Assembly: GCF_002930105.1 (NCBI RefSeq)
Contig: NZ_PJRN01000009.1
Location: 124,001 to 188,000, forward strand
Length of the DNA: 64,000 nucleotides
From: Billgrantia saliphila
GTDB lineage: Bacteria > Pseudomonadota > Gammaproteobacteria > Pseudomonadales > Halomonadaceae
Reading direction: 5' to 3'
Shown: in pieces, positions 49,298 through 58,404 of the stretch
How the letters are laid out: every line of letters begins with the position of its first letter
Numbering within the stretch: position 1 is the stretch's first letter
Notes under the pieces: model-generated
What the model saw: only the letters and a program-made list of their open reading frames with translations
Database searches by the model: none
What the model was told of the DNA's origin: nothing
Program-made: the position numbers and the translations under genes

Positions 49298-51652
49298 ATG
49301 AGTACGGACCCGATCGCGCGCATGTCTTTTTCGCTTCAGGAAGAGCACCTTGAGGCCGTTCCCGCTTCCTCGCACCGTCTGCAGTTGGCTTCTGAACAGG
49401 TACGCCTGCTGTATGAGCGACTGTGGCAGCCGGTTCTGGCCAGCGTACTCGCTGCCCTGCTGCTGGTGGCGGCGATGTGGCCCATCATGCCGGCAGGGCT
49501 TCTCGTTGCCTGGCTCGTGGCGCTGGTCTCGGTCTCGTTCGGACGCCTGTGGCTGGCCCGGCACTACCAGTGCCAGCCGCCCCGACGTCGGCTGCAACGA
49601 CGCTGGGTATGTCGCTTCGCCTGGGGCGCCGCTCTCGCCGGCCTGGTATGGGGCGCGGCGGGGCTCGCGATGTTCACCATGGAGCATCTGGGGCAGCTGG
49701 CGGCGCTGACGATCGTCTTGGCGGGCATTACCGCGGGCGGGGTGACGACGCTCTCTTCGGTATGGTGGATGGCGCCGCTGTTCGTCCTGCCTGCCATGCT
49801 GCCGCTGCTCGGCCAGCTGCTGCTGCAGGGCTCGTCGCTCGCCTGGCTGCTGGCTTCAATGATCGTGCTGTTCCTGGCCCTGGTGCTGGTGACCAGTCAT
49901 CGACTCAACCGTATCATTACCGACAATATCGCCCTGCGCCTGGCCGTCACGTCCCGCGAGCAGCAGCTACGCGTGAGCGAGGCACGCTATCGCGCCATCT
50001 TTCGCCATACGCCGCTGGGGGTGCTGCACTTCGATTGCGATGGCCGGGTGGTCGACTGCAACGAAATGTGTCTCGATATCCTCGGGACCAGCCGGCATCG
50101 CCTGCTGGGCATGAACCTGCTGACCCAGCTCGACGATGACCGTGTAGTGCGGGCGGTCCGCGACGCGCTCGATAGTGGCACCGGCTATTTCGAAGGTACC
50201 TATCGCACGGTGGTGAGTGGCAAGCAGACGCCGCTGCGCGCCTTTTATAGCGCGCTGCGCAGCGAATCCGGGGTGGTGGTCGGCGGGGTGGCCATCATCG
50301 AGGACTTCACTGAACGCAAGCTGGCCGAGGAGACCATCCACCGCCAGGCCTACTTCGACCCGCTGACGGAGCTGCCCAACCGCCGTCTGCTGATCGAGAC
50401 GCTCGCCTCGACCATCCGTGATCGCCGCGACGATGGCCGCGTGGGTCTGGTGATGTTCCTCGACCTCGACCGCTTCAAGATCATCAACGACACCCTGGGT
50501 CACGCGGTGGGCGACGAACTGTTGCGCCAGGTCAGCAAGCGCCTGCTGCTGTGCATGGGCACGGCCGACATTGCCGCCCGTCTCAGCGGTGACGAATTCG
50601 TGGTGTTGATGCCGGCGCTGAGCAGCGACCGTGAGCTCGAACTGCAGCGAGCAGAGCAGCGTGCCGAGCGCCTGCTCTCCACCCTGCGCCGAACCTACGA
50701 CCTGGGCGGTCAACGCATCAGCGTGACGCCGAGCATTGGCTATACACTGTTTCCGCTGGGCGACGAGGACGTGGGCGACGTGCTGCGCCACGCCGATACC
50801 GCCATGTATCAGGCCAAGATGAAGGGACGCGCCCAGATCTGCGGGTACGAGCCCTCGATGCAGACCCAGATGAGCTGGCGCCTGGAGATGGAGCAGGCCC
50901 TGCGTCGCGCCTTGGCCGAGGAGCAGTTGAGCATCGCCTTCCAGCCCCAGCTCGACGAGCGCGGCGAAGTGATCGGCGGCGAGGCGCTGATGCGCTGGGA
51001 GCATCCGCAGCATGGCTGGATCTCGCCGGAGGTGTTCATCGCCATCGCCGAAGAGAGCGACCTGATCGTCGAACTCGAGACCTGGATGCTGGATCGCTGC
51101 TGTGCGCTGTTGGCGCGGCTGCCGGCGGAAACCCTGCCGCGCTTGTCGGTCAACATCAGCGTGCGCCACTTCACCCAGCCCGGTTTCGTCGAGGGCGTGA
51201 CCTGGGTGGTAGGTACCCACGGTATCGATCCTTCCCGACTCACGGTGGAGCTGACCGAGAGCATCATGATCGATGGCTTGCAGGACGCCATCGAGCGCAT
51301 GCGGGCGCTCAAGCGGCTCGGTGTCCAACTGGCGCTTGACGACTTCGGTACCGGCTTCTCGTCGCTCTCCTATCTCAAGTCGCTACCGTTGGACGAGCTG
51401 AAGATCGACCGCAGCTTCGTCAGCAGCCTCGATACCGACAGCAGCGACGCCACCATCGTCGAGACGGTGCTCGCCATGGCGCAGCATCTCGGCATCGATG
51501 TGGTGGCGGAAGGAGTGGAGAACAGAGCGCAGCGGGATTTTCTGCTGATGCGAGGATGCCGTCTGTTCCAAGGGTTCTATTTCCATCGCCCGATGCCGCT
51601 CGACGCTTTCGAGCGGCTGTTGGCCGAGCGTATGGATACCCGGGCGGAATGA
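49298..51652 (+). CDS. Membrane-bound PAS-GGDEF-EAL cyclic di-GMP protein
   Basis: A 784-aa protein. An N-terminal membrane region with about five segments (45-195) is followed by a PAS domain (about 225-335), GGDEF (about 345-510) and EAL (about 525-775). The GGDEF site reads RLSGDEFVVL (Ser for the first Gly), a variant found in both active and inactive cyclases. DLDRFKIINDTLGHAVGDELL is intact. The EAL site is complete: GGEALMRWEHPQ, ISVNISVRHF, TESIMI, LDDFGTGFSSLSYLKSLPLDELKIDRSFV and AEGVENRAQRDFL. Phosphodiesterase activity is the safer prediction. The start is uncertain; another ATG lies eight codons downstream. It may respond to oxygen or redox state through PAS. Confidence 0.9.
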   Translation: MSTDPIARMSFSLQEEHLEAVPASSHRLQLASEQVRLLYERLWQPVLASVLAALLLVAAMWPIMPAGLLVAWLVALVSVSFGRLWLARHYQCQPPRRRLQRRWVCRFAWGAALAGLVWGAAGLAMFTMEHLGQLAALTIVLAGITAGGVTTLSSVWWMAPLFVLPAMLPLLGQLLLQGSSLAWLLASMIVLFLALVLVTSHRLNRIITDNIALRLAVTSREQQLRVSEARYRAIFRHTPLGVLHFDCDGRVVDCNEMCLDILGTSRHRLLGMNLLTQLDDDRVVRAVRDALDSGTGYFEGTYRTVVSGKQTPLRAFYSALRSESGVVVGGVAIIEDFTERKLAEETIHRQAYFDPLTELPNRRLLIETLASTIRDRRDDGRVGLVMFLDLDRFKIINDTLGHAVGDELLRQVSKRLLLCMGTADIAARLSGDEFVVLMPALSSDRELELQRAEQRAERLLSTLRRTYDLGGQRISVTPSIGYTLFPLGDEDVGDVLRHADTAMYQAKMKGRAQICGYEPSMQTQMSWRLEMEQALRRALAEEQLSIAFQPQLDERGEVIGGEALMRWEHPQHGWISPEVFIAIAEESDLIVELETWMLDRCCALLARLPAETLPRLSVNISVRHFTQPGFVEGVTWVVGTHGIDPSRLTVELTESIMIDGLQDAIERMRALKRLGVQLALDDFGTGFSSLSYLKSLPLDELKIDRSFVSSLDTDSSDATIVETVLAMAQHLGIDVVAEGVENRAQRDFLLMRGCRLFQGFYFHRPMPLDAFERLLAERMDTRAE

Positions 51653-51658
51653 CGCCGC

Positions 51659-52459
51659 TCAGCCAAGGCCGCCGGACGCCCAGAGCCACAGGGCGATCAG
51701 CATGAAATGGCCGGGGTACCAGGCCAGCCACAGCCGTCGCGGCATGACGCTGGGTACCGCCGGCGCCAGGCGATGAGCGCCGGCAGCCAGCCAGAGGGCC
51801 GTCAGGCAGGTGGCCACGGTGAACGACTTGGCCATGTCGGAGCTGTTCATCAGCCCGGCCACGACCAGCAGCGGCACGGCCATGCATACCGCCCCCAGGC
51901 GCTCAGCCAGGCCATCGCCGGCGGCGTGGAGGTGGTACATGGCCAGCATGAACAGCGGAATCAGCAGCAGCCCGCGATGGCCGTACTCGACCCAGTAGCC
52001 GAGCAGGTACCAGACCGCCAGCGTCGTCGTCACGCCCAGCCCCACCCAGGCGACACCCAGGTTACCGGCACGCTGGCGGGCGAACAGGTCGCGCAGCCAG
52101 GCACCCCAGGCCAGCCCCAGGGCCAGGGTGAAGCAGACATTGAGCACGAAGGCGTCGGAGGCCCGCGGCATCAGCATGTAGGGCAGTTGCGCCACCAGCC
52201 CGATGATCAGTATGCGTCGGGCATAGCGCAGCGGATTGCGGGTATTGAACAGCCCGTGCCAGGCGACCATGGCCGCGAACAGGGGAAAGGCGATCCGCCC
52301 GATCGACGAGCCGGCCCAGTCGAGCTCCCAACTGGCGGGTAGCACGTAGCGGGTCAGGTGATCGATCGTCATGGTGGCGAGCGCCAGCCATTGACCCCAG
52401 CCGGTCCATGTCGAGGCGGGACGATCCGGCACCGAGAGGGCGGCGGCTTGTGCGGTCAT
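51659..52459 (-). CDS. TraX family membrane protein
   Basis: A 266-aa protein with about eight hydrophobic segments. The TraX-type beginning WLALATMTIDHLTRYVLP and the segment SSIGRIAFPLFAAMVAWHGLFNTRNPLRYARRILIIGLVAQLPYML are typical. TraX of the F plasmid N-acetylates pilin, but chromosomal homologs are common and may acetylate other substrates. No tra genes are nearby. GGGAGG supports the ATG at 52459. It converges with the GGDEF-EAL gene (6 bp apart) and is divergent from the LysR gene. Confidence 0.8.
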   Translation of the reverse strand: MTAQAAALSVPDRPASTWTGWGQWLALATMTIDHLTRYVLPASWELDWAGSSIGRIAFPLFAAMVAWHGLFNTRNPLRYARRILIIGLVAQLPYMLMPRASDAFVLNVCFTLALGLAWGAWLRDLFARQRAGNLGVAWVGLGVTTTLAVWYLLGYWVEYGHRGLLLIPLFMLAMYHLHAAGDGLAERLGAVCMAVPLLVVAGLMNSSDMAKSFTVATCLTALWLAAGAHRLAPAVPSVMPRRLWLAWYPGHFMLIALWLWASGGLG

Positions 52460-52576
52460 CGTGACCTCCCTGTGGATGACGTATCGAGGAGCGGAATGAT
52501 GCCACCTTGTTGACCGGGGCGCGACGGTGGGAGTTCCTCCTCGTCGGGCAACGGTTCGGGAAAGAGGACAGCAGCG

Positions 52577-53536
52577 ATGCGCAGCGGCTTCGGCTTCGAT
52601 CTTCGCAGCATGGAGATATTCGTCGAGACTCTCGAGCAGGGCAGTCAGAGCGCAGCGGCCCGGCGACTCGGGCTCAAGCAGTCGTCGGTCTCCCAGAGCC
52701 TGGCCAATCTGGAGGAGAGCATGGGCGTGACGCTGTTCAAACGCCACTCCCGCCCGCTCGAGCCGACCAGCGCCGGGCGCTTCTTCTACGACCGTGCCCG
52801 GCGGCTGCTCGAGGACGCGCGCAGCACGCGCCGCGAGCTGGTCTCCGGCGACTTCGGTCACTTGCACCAGGTGCGCCTGGCGCTGGTCGATTCGCTGGCC
52901 ACGGCGGTCGGCCAGCCGTTGATCGAGCTGATCCGTCGCTACACCCGCGACTATACCCTGACGACCGGGCTGTCGCACATGCATGCGCACTCGCTGCTCA
53001 CCCGGCACGTGGATATCATCGTTTCCGATGATCGGCTGGAAAATTACGATGGTCTGGAGCGCCATGCCCTGCTGCGCGAACCCTTCGTCCTGGTGGTGCC
53101 CCGCCACTGGAACGGCCCGCTGGACAACCTGCGCTGGCTGGCCCGGCATCTGGATTTCGTGCGCTACACCCCGCAGTCGCTGATCGGTCAAGCCATCGAG
53201 CGGCACCTGCGCTTGAACCAGCTCGAGCTGCCGGCCAGGCTGCATCTCGACAACACCTTCGCCGTACTGCGCCTGGTCGGCGCCGGCGCCGGGTGGACCA
53301 TCACCACGCCGCTGTGCCTCTACCAGGCCGGCCTCGAGGAGCTCAACGTCACGGTGGCCCCGCTTCCGCTGGCACCGCTCAGCCGCGAGCTGACGCTGGT
53401 GGCGCGCCGCGACGAGCTGGGTGAGCTGCCGGCGCTGCTAGCTCGCGACAGCCGGCGCCTGCTGGAGAAGCACTTTCGCGCCCAGCTCGAGCGGGTGCTG
53501 CCCTGGCTGTCCGCCGAGGTCACCACCCAGCCCTGA
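52577..53536 (+). CDS. LysR family transcriptional regulator upstream of the gamma-glutamyl locus
   Basis: A 319-aa LysR regulator: HTH in LRSMEIFVETLEQGSQSAAARRLGLKQSSVSQSLANLEESMG (about 9-50), effector domain about 95-300. It lies 187 bp upstream of, and co-directional with, the TRAP operon, with a good LysR-type inverted repeat between them. Control of the downstream operon is inferred from position. The start has an AGAGGA site. Confidence 0.87.
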   Translation: MRSGFGFDLRSMEIFVETLEQGSQSAAARRLGLKQSSVSQSLANLEESMGVTLFKRHSRPLEPTSAGRFFYDRARRLLEDARSTRRELVSGDFGHLHQVRLALVDSLATAVGQPLIELIRRYTRDYTLTTGLSHMHAHSLLTRHVDIIVSDDRLENYDGLERHALLREPFVLVVPRHWNGPLDNLRWLARHLDFVRYTPQSLIGQAIERHLRLNQLELPARLHLDNTFAVLRLVGAGAGWTITTPLCLYQAGLEELNVTVAPLPLAPLSRELTLVARRDELGELPALLARDSRRLLEKHFRAQLERVLPWLSAEVTTQP

Positions 53537-53608
53537 TTCCGTCTCCCCGGTAGCGCGCCTTGCTCTCGAAGGGCGCATGAAGGCCGACCACGGCTTCACC
53601 ATGACGCA

Positions 53609-53649
53609 CTATCGATTTCATCGATAGTTTGGCCGTCATCGGTATCGAT
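53609..53649 (+). promoter_or_regulatory. LysR-type operator candidate before the TRAP/gamma-glutamyl operon
   Basis: CTATCGAT-TTC-ATCGATAG (53609-53627) is a perfect 8-bp inverted repeat with a T-N11-A core. The partial motif TATCGAT recurs at 53643-53649. The site is 97 bp upstream of dctQ, a usual distance for LysR activation. Confidence 0.6.
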
Positions 53650-53723
53650 TCACGTTGCGCTTTCGCTTCGCCCCCACCAAGACTGGTCGAAACCCAAGGT
53701 AACGAACAGGCCGGGGCCGAACG

Positions 53724-54251
53724 ATGCCAAGAATAATAATGCTCTACGTGCGCTGGGTGGACGCGTTCAATCGCGTGGTGGGGCGCCTAATCATGTTCCT
53801 GATCTTCGTGATGATCGGTGTGCTGCTCTTCTCCTCGGTGGCGCGTACCGCCTTCAACAGCCCGCTGATCTGGAGCATCGAGGTCTCGCAGTTCATGATG
53901 GCCGCCTACTACATGCTCGGCGGCGCCTACGCCATGCAGATGGGCGCGCACGTGCGCATGGACCTGTTCTACTCGCGATGGTCCGATCGTACCCGCGCCA
54001 TTGTCGACGCCCTCACCATCGTGCTGCTGCTGGTCTTCCTCGGGGCGCTGCTCGTCGGCGGCATCTCGAGCACCGAGTATGCCCTGCGCTACGGCGAGAA
54101 GAGCTATACCTCCTGGGCGCCGCCCCTGGCGCCGATCAAGATCATCATGACCTTCGGCGTGCTGCTGATGCTGCTGCAGAGCGTGTCGATCCTGTTCAAG
54201 GACATCGCCCGGGCACGCGGCGTCTCCCTGGAAGGGGAGACCGGTCAATGA
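53724..54251 (+). CDS. TRAP transporter small permease (DctQ)
   Basis: A 175-aa DctQ protein with four membrane segments (about 20-42, 55-75, 95-118, 132-155). YYMLGGAYAMQMGAHVRMDLFYSRWSDRTRAIVD is the conserved loop after TM2, with 'GAHVRMD' as in acid-type TRAP systems. The stop overlaps the dctM start by 4 bp (ATGA). Order here is dctQ-dctM-dctP, unlike the other two DctP-type systems in the window. Confidence 0.9.
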   Translation: MPRIIMLYVRWVDAFNRVVGRLIMFLIFVMIGVLLFSSVARTAFNSPLIWSIEVSQFMMAAYYMLGGAYAMQMGAHVRMDLFYSRWSDRTRAIVDALTIVLLLVFLGALLVGGISSTEYALRYGEKSYTSWAPPLAPIKIIMTFGVLLMLLQSVSILFKDIARARGVSLEGETGQ

Positions 54252-55570
54252 GCTACGAGATGATCGCTCTGCTGATGTTCTCGACCATGATGCTGCTGCT
54301 GCTCACCGGGCAGCGCGTGTTCGGCGTGATCGGCTTCGTCGGCGCCGCCTCGGCGCTGCTGCTGTGGGGGCACGGTGGCGTGGAGATGCCGTTCAGCGCC
54401 GCCATCCAACTGATGAACTGGTATCCGCTGCTGACCCTGCCGCTGTTCATCTACATGGGCTACATGCTCTCCGAGTCGGGCATCGCCAGCGAGCTCTACG
54501 AGATGTTCCACGTCTGGATGGGCTCGCTCAGGGGCGGCCTGGCAGTGGGCACCATCGGTCTGATGGTGGTGGTCTCGGCGATGAACGGCCTGAGCGTGGC
54601 GGGCATGGCCATCGGCGCGACCATCGCCCTGCCGGAGCTTTTGCGCCGCGGCTACGACAAGATCATGGTCACTGGCGTGATCCAGGCCGGAAGCTCGCTG
54701 GGCATCCTGGTGCCGCCCAGCGTGGTGTTGGTGCTCTATGGCATGATCGCCCGCCAGCCGGTCAGCCAGCTGTGGCTGGCCGGGGCCATCCCGGGGCTGA
54801 TCCTGGCGGCGCTGTTCGTGATCTACATCGTCATCCGTTGCCGCCTGCAGCCTCACCTCGGCCCGGCGCTGCCCGCCGAGGAGCGCCGGATGAGCCTCGC
54901 CGAGAAGCTCAAGCTGCTGCGCGCCGGCATCCTGCCGCTGCTGATCTTCTTCTTCATGACCGGGCTGTTCCTGATGGGCGTGACCAGCCTGGTGGAAAGT
55001 TCGGCAGTGGGGGCGATGGCCGCCACCCTGGCCGCGCTGGTCAAGCGGCGGCTGACCTGGACGGTGATCGAGAGCACCGTGCACAAGACGCTGGGCATCA
55101 GCTGCATGTTCATGTGGATCATCCTGGCGGCGCTGTGTTTCGGCGCGGTGTTCGATGGCCTCGGTGCGGTACGCGCCATCGAGAACATCTTCCTCGACCG
55201 CATCGGCATGAGCCCGTGGCAGATACTCGTAATGATGCAGCTCTCCTACATCCTGCTCGGGATGTTCCTCGACGACACCGCCATGCTAGTGATCGTGGCG
55301 CCGCTCTACGTGCCGCTGGTGATCAGCCTGGGCTTCGACCCGATCTGGTACGGCGTGCTCTACACCATCACCGTGCAGATCGCCTACATGACCCCGCCGT
55401 TCGGCTACAACCTGTTCCTGATGCGCGCCATGGCGCCGCCGGAGATCTCGCTCGGCGACATCTACCGCAGCGTCTGGCCCTTCGTCGGCATCATGCTGAT
55501 CGGGTTGGCGCTGATCACAATCTTCCCGCAACTGGCGCTATGGCTGCCGCAGCTCTATCGCGGCTACTGA
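54248..55570 (+). CDS. TRAP transporter large permease (DctM)
   Basis: A 440-aa DctM protein with about 12 segments. Motifs: MMLLLLTGQRVFGVIGFVGAASALLLWG, YPLLTLPLFIYMGYMLSESGIASELYEM, AMNGLSVAGMAIGATIALPELLRRGYDK, GSSLGILVPPSVVLVLYGMIARQPVSQLWLAGAIPG and IAYMTPPFGYNLFLMRAMAPPEISL. This pattern resembles DctM of mannitol/keto-acid (TakP-like) branches. The ATG at 54248 overlaps the dctQ stop; the open frame runs further upstream without homology. Confidence 0.92.
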   Translation: MSYEMIALLMFSTMMLLLLTGQRVFGVIGFVGAASALLLWGHGGVEMPFSAAIQLMNWYPLLTLPLFIYMGYMLSESGIASELYEMFHVWMGSLRGGLAVGTIGLMVVVSAMNGLSVAGMAIGATIALPELLRRGYDKIMVTGVIQAGSSLGILVPPSVVLVLYGMIARQPVSQLWLAGAIPGLILAALFVIYIVIRCRLQPHLGPALPAEERRMSLAEKLKLLRAGILPLLIFFFMTGLFLMGVTSLVESSAVGAMAATLAALVKRRLTWTVIESTVHKTLGISCMFMWIILAALCFGAVFDGLGAVRAIENIFLDRIGMSPWQILVMMQLSYILLGMFLDDTAMLVIVAPLYVPLVISLGFDPIWYGVLYTITVQIAYMTPPFGYNLFLMRAMAPPEISLGDIYRSVWPFVGIMLIGLALITIFPQLALWLPQLYRGY

Positions 55571-55657
55571 GCCCAGGAGGTGACCCCAGGCACGACGACC
55601 CGATTACCGCAACGATCTTTCTTCCGACAACAAGAAGCACAGCGAGGATGAAATCCC

Positions 55658-56716
55658 ATGACCAACCGTCGCGATTTCCTCAAGAAGGCGGGGCTGGCCA
55701 CCGCCGCCACCGTCGGGGCCACGACACTCTCGGCCCCCTATGTCCACGCGCAGTCGCGCAGCCCGATTCGCTGGCGTCTGCAGACCTACGCCGGCCCGGC
55801 GCTCGCCGAGCACGTGATCAAGCCTTCCATCGACGCCTTCAACAAGGCCGCCAACGGCGAGATGGAGATCGAGCTCTACTACGCCGACCAGCTGGTACCC
55901 ACCGGCGAGCTGTTCCGCGCCATGCAGCGCGGCACCATCGACGCCGTGCAGAGCGATGACGATTCGATCAACGCGCCGGTCGACGTCTCGGTGTTTGGCG
56001 GCTACTTCCCGTTCGCCTCGCGCTACAGCCTCGACGTGCCGGCGCTGTTCCACCATTACGGTCTCAAGGAGATCTGGGAGGAGGCCTACGGCGAGGTCGA
56101 GGGCGTCACCTGGCTGGGCTCGGGCGCCTGGGATCCGTGCAATTTCGTGACCCGCGAACCGATCCGAAGCCTCGACGACCTCGAGGGCAAGCGTGTGTTC
56201 ACCTTCCCCACCGCGGGGCGCTTCTTAAGCCGCTTCGGCGTGGTACCGGTGACACTGCCGTGGGAGGACATCGAGGTCGCCATGCAGACCCGCGAGCTCG
56301 ACGGCATCGCCTGGGCCGGCATCACCGAGGCCTACACCGTAGGCTGGGCCGACGTCAGCAACTACTACCTGACCAACAACATCTCCGGCGCCTGGGCGGG
56401 CTCATATTTTGCCAACACCGAACGCTGGAACGAGGTGCCCGAGCATCTCCAGACCCTGTTCAAGCTGTGCATGGACAGCTCGCATTATTACCGCCAGCAC
56501 TGGTACTGGTGGGGCGAGGCGCACTACCGCACCACCGGCGGCAAGCTGGAACTGACCTCGATACCCGAAGAGGAGTGGCAGCGGCTCGAGGACGAAGCGC
56601 TGGCCTTCTGGGACGAGATCGCCCAGGAGAGCGATCGCAGCGCCCGCGTGGTGCAGATCCTCAAGGATTATCGACAGACCATGCAGCAGGCCGGGCCTCC
56701 CTACCGCTACGGTTGA
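55658..56716 (+). CDS. TRAP transporter substrate-binding protein (DctP) with Tat signal
   Basis: A 352-aa DctP protein. The leader has a twin-arginine motif (NRRDFLKKAGLATAATVGATTLSAPYVHAQ), so it should be exported folded. LYYADQLVPTGELFRAMQRGTIDAVQSDDDS and CNFVTREPIRSLDDLEGKRVFTFPTAGRFLSRFGVVPVTLPWEDIEVAMQTRELDGIAWAGITEAYTVGWADVS fit the TakP/DctP subgroup that binds keto acids or ions through a metal. Several Trp and Tyr lie in QHWYWWGEAHY. The ligand is unknown; by context it feeds the gamma-glutamyl pathway. Confidence 0.92.
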   Translation: MTNRRDFLKKAGLATAATVGATTLSAPYVHAQSRSPIRWRLQTYAGPALAEHVIKPSIDAFNKAANGEMEIELYYADQLVPTGELFRAMQRGTIDAVQSDDDSINAPVDVSVFGGYFPFASRYSLDVPALFHHYGLKEIWEEAYGEVEGVTWLGSGAWDPCNFVTREPIRSLDDLEGKRVFTFPTAGRFLSRFGVVPVTLPWEDIEVAMQTRELDGIAWAGITEAYTVGWADVSNYYLTNNISGAWAGSYFANTERWNEVPEHLQTLFKLCMDSSHYYRQHWYWWGEAHYRTTGGKLELTSIPEEEWQRLEDEALAFWDEIAQESDRSARVVQILKDYRQTMQQAGPPYRYG

Positions 56717-56804
56717 AGGAGCGCGGGGCGCCGGGCCTGGCCCGGCGCATCCCGTCGGCGTTCGCCACCACCTATGACAACGAAGGGCGTGCGAGGAAGC
56801 GGAG

Positions 56805-58184
56805 ATGAGCCGACTGCAGGCGAGAGACGTGAAGAGTGCCGACGATGCCAAGCGGATCGTCGAACAGCGTGGCCTGACCCACGTCAAGGTCGGCATGTTC
56901 GACATGGATGGCGTGATGGTCGGCAAGTACATGCGACGCGACAAGTTCTTCCATGCGTTGGAGGCGGGCTTCGCCTTCTGCGACGTGGTGCTGGGCTGGG
57001 ACAGCAAGGACGAGCTCTACGACAACGTGACCTATACCGGCTGGCACACAGGCTACCCGGATGCGGCGTTGCGGGTGGTGCCCGAGAGCTGCCGCGAGCT
57101 GCCAAGCGAAGGAGACATGCTGCTGTTCCTGGCTGAATTCACCGGCCCGGCCGAGGCGATTTGCCCCCGGGGGCTGCTGCGGCGGGTACTGGGCCGGGCG
57201 CGGGAGATGGGTTTCGTCGCCTGCGGTGCGCTGGAGTACGAATTCTTTTTGTTCCAGGAGACACCGGAGTCGATCCGCGAGAAAGGCTTTCGCAACCTGA
57301 AGCCGCTGACCCCCGACATGATGGGCTACTCGATGCTGCGAAGCTCGGTGCACGGCGAGCTCTACCACGAGCTGCTGGCGCTGGCCGAGGCCATGGACTT
57401 CCCCATCGAGGGGCTGCACACCGAGACCGGGCCGGGCGTGCTTGAGGCGGCGATCTGCGTCGATCAGGCGCTCTCCGCTGGCGACAAGGGGGCGCTGTTC
57501 AAGACCTTCATCAAGGTATGGGCGCAGCGCCGCGGGCTGATGGCCACCTTCATGGCCAAGTGGTCGCCGGATTATCCCGGCCAGAGCGGGCATATCCACC
57601 TCTCGCTCAATCACGTCGACAGCCACGAGTCGGCCTTCTTCGATGCCGACAAACCCCACGGCATGAGCGACATCCAGCGTCATTTCGTGGCCGGCCAGCA
57701 GACGTTGATGCCCGAGTTCCTGGCCATGTTCGCCCCGACGATCAACAGCTATACGCGGCTAATCCCGGGCTTCTGGGCGCCCACCGACGCCACCTGGGGC
57801 GTGGAGAACCGCACCTGTGCGCTGCGCGTGATCCCGGGCAGCGCCAAGTCGCAGCGGGTCGAGTATCGCCTGGGCAGTGCCGACGCCAACCCCTACCTGG
57901 CGCTGGCTGCGGCGATCGGTGCGGGGCTCTACGGCATTGAGCACCGGCTTGAGCCGGACGCGGCGGTGACAGGTAACGCCTACGAGCTCGAGCATCCCGA
58001 ACACCAGGCGCTGTCGCGAACGTTGTGGGAGGCCGCCCAGCGGCTGAAAGGCTCGGCGGCGGCGCGCGAGCTGTTCGGCGATGCCTTCGTCGAGCACTTC
58101 GCGGCCACGCGGGAGTGGGAGGAAAGGCAATTCCGAAGGCATATCACCGACTGGGAACTCGACCGCTATTTCGAAATTATTTGA
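56805..58184 (+). CDS. Glutamine synthetase family gamma-glutamyl-amine ligase (PuuA/GlnA4-like)
   Basis: A 459-aa type I GS-fold protein. The N-terminal beta-grasp has VKVGMFDMDGVMVGKYMRRDKF. The catalytic domain has the metal Glu in ALEYEFFLFQE, GLHTETGPGVLEAAICVDQAL, MATFMAKWSPDYPGQSGHIHLSLN (the metal/ATP His) and NRTCALRVIPGSAKSQRVEYRLGSADANPYLALAA. The adenylylation Tyr segment of true GlnA is absent, and NRTCALR differs from NRSAxxR. Such proteins attach glutamate to amines (putrescine for PuuA; ethanolamine for Streptomyces GlnA4; isopropylamine for IpuC). The neighbours, an aldehyde dehydrogenase and a class I amidotransferase, complete the Puu-type set. Confidence 0.87.
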   Translation: MSRLQARDVKSADDAKRIVEQRGLTHVKVGMFDMDGVMVGKYMRRDKFFHALEAGFAFCDVVLGWDSKDELYDNVTYTGWHTGYPDAALRVVPESCRELPSEGDMLLFLAEFTGPAEAICPRGLLRRVLGRAREMGFVACGALEYEFFLFQETPESIREKGFRNLKPLTPDMMGYSMLRSSVHGELYHELLALAEAMDFPIEGLHTETGPGVLEAAICVDQALSAGDKGALFKTFIKVWAQRRGLMATFMAKWSPDYPGQSGHIHLSLNHVDSHESAFFDADKPHGMSDIQRHFVAGQQTLMPEFLAMFAPTINSYTRLIPGFWAPTDATWGVENRTCALRVIPGSAKSQRVEYRLGSADANPYLALAAAIGAGLYGIEHRLEPDAAVTGNAYELEHPEHQALSRTLWEAAQRLKGSAAARELFGDAFVEHFAATREWEERQFRRHITDWELDRYFEII

Positions 58185-58404
58185 TTCGCACTGCCTGCGA
58201 ACCGCTCGCTCAGTGCTCACCTTGGCGGGGCTAAGTCGTTCAGACTGATAAGCGGCGCCGGGGGCAGGCATGAGCGAAGCGTTTTTTCAGGGATGAAGAA
58301 TGGAGCGCCCAGGGAGGGGGTCACAGCGTCTCCGCGAGAGACTGCCGACGGGGTAGCCGCGTGTCGGGATTCGGCTCACGCTATTGGAAGGGATGAAGAA
58401 AATT

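Noticed and set aside
51659-52459. Conjugative element suggested by a TraX-family gene
   Set aside because: No other tra, mob or integrase genes are present, and composition matches the neighbours. Chromosomal TraX homologs are common.
58330-58392. Glycine-riboswitch-like words (GAGAGACTGCC, CCGACGGGGTAGCC) before the aldehyde dehydrogenase gene
   Set aside because: The conserved CTCTCAGG part is missing and the spacing between the words is far too short for the aptamer. The resemblance is from GC-rich small hairpins.
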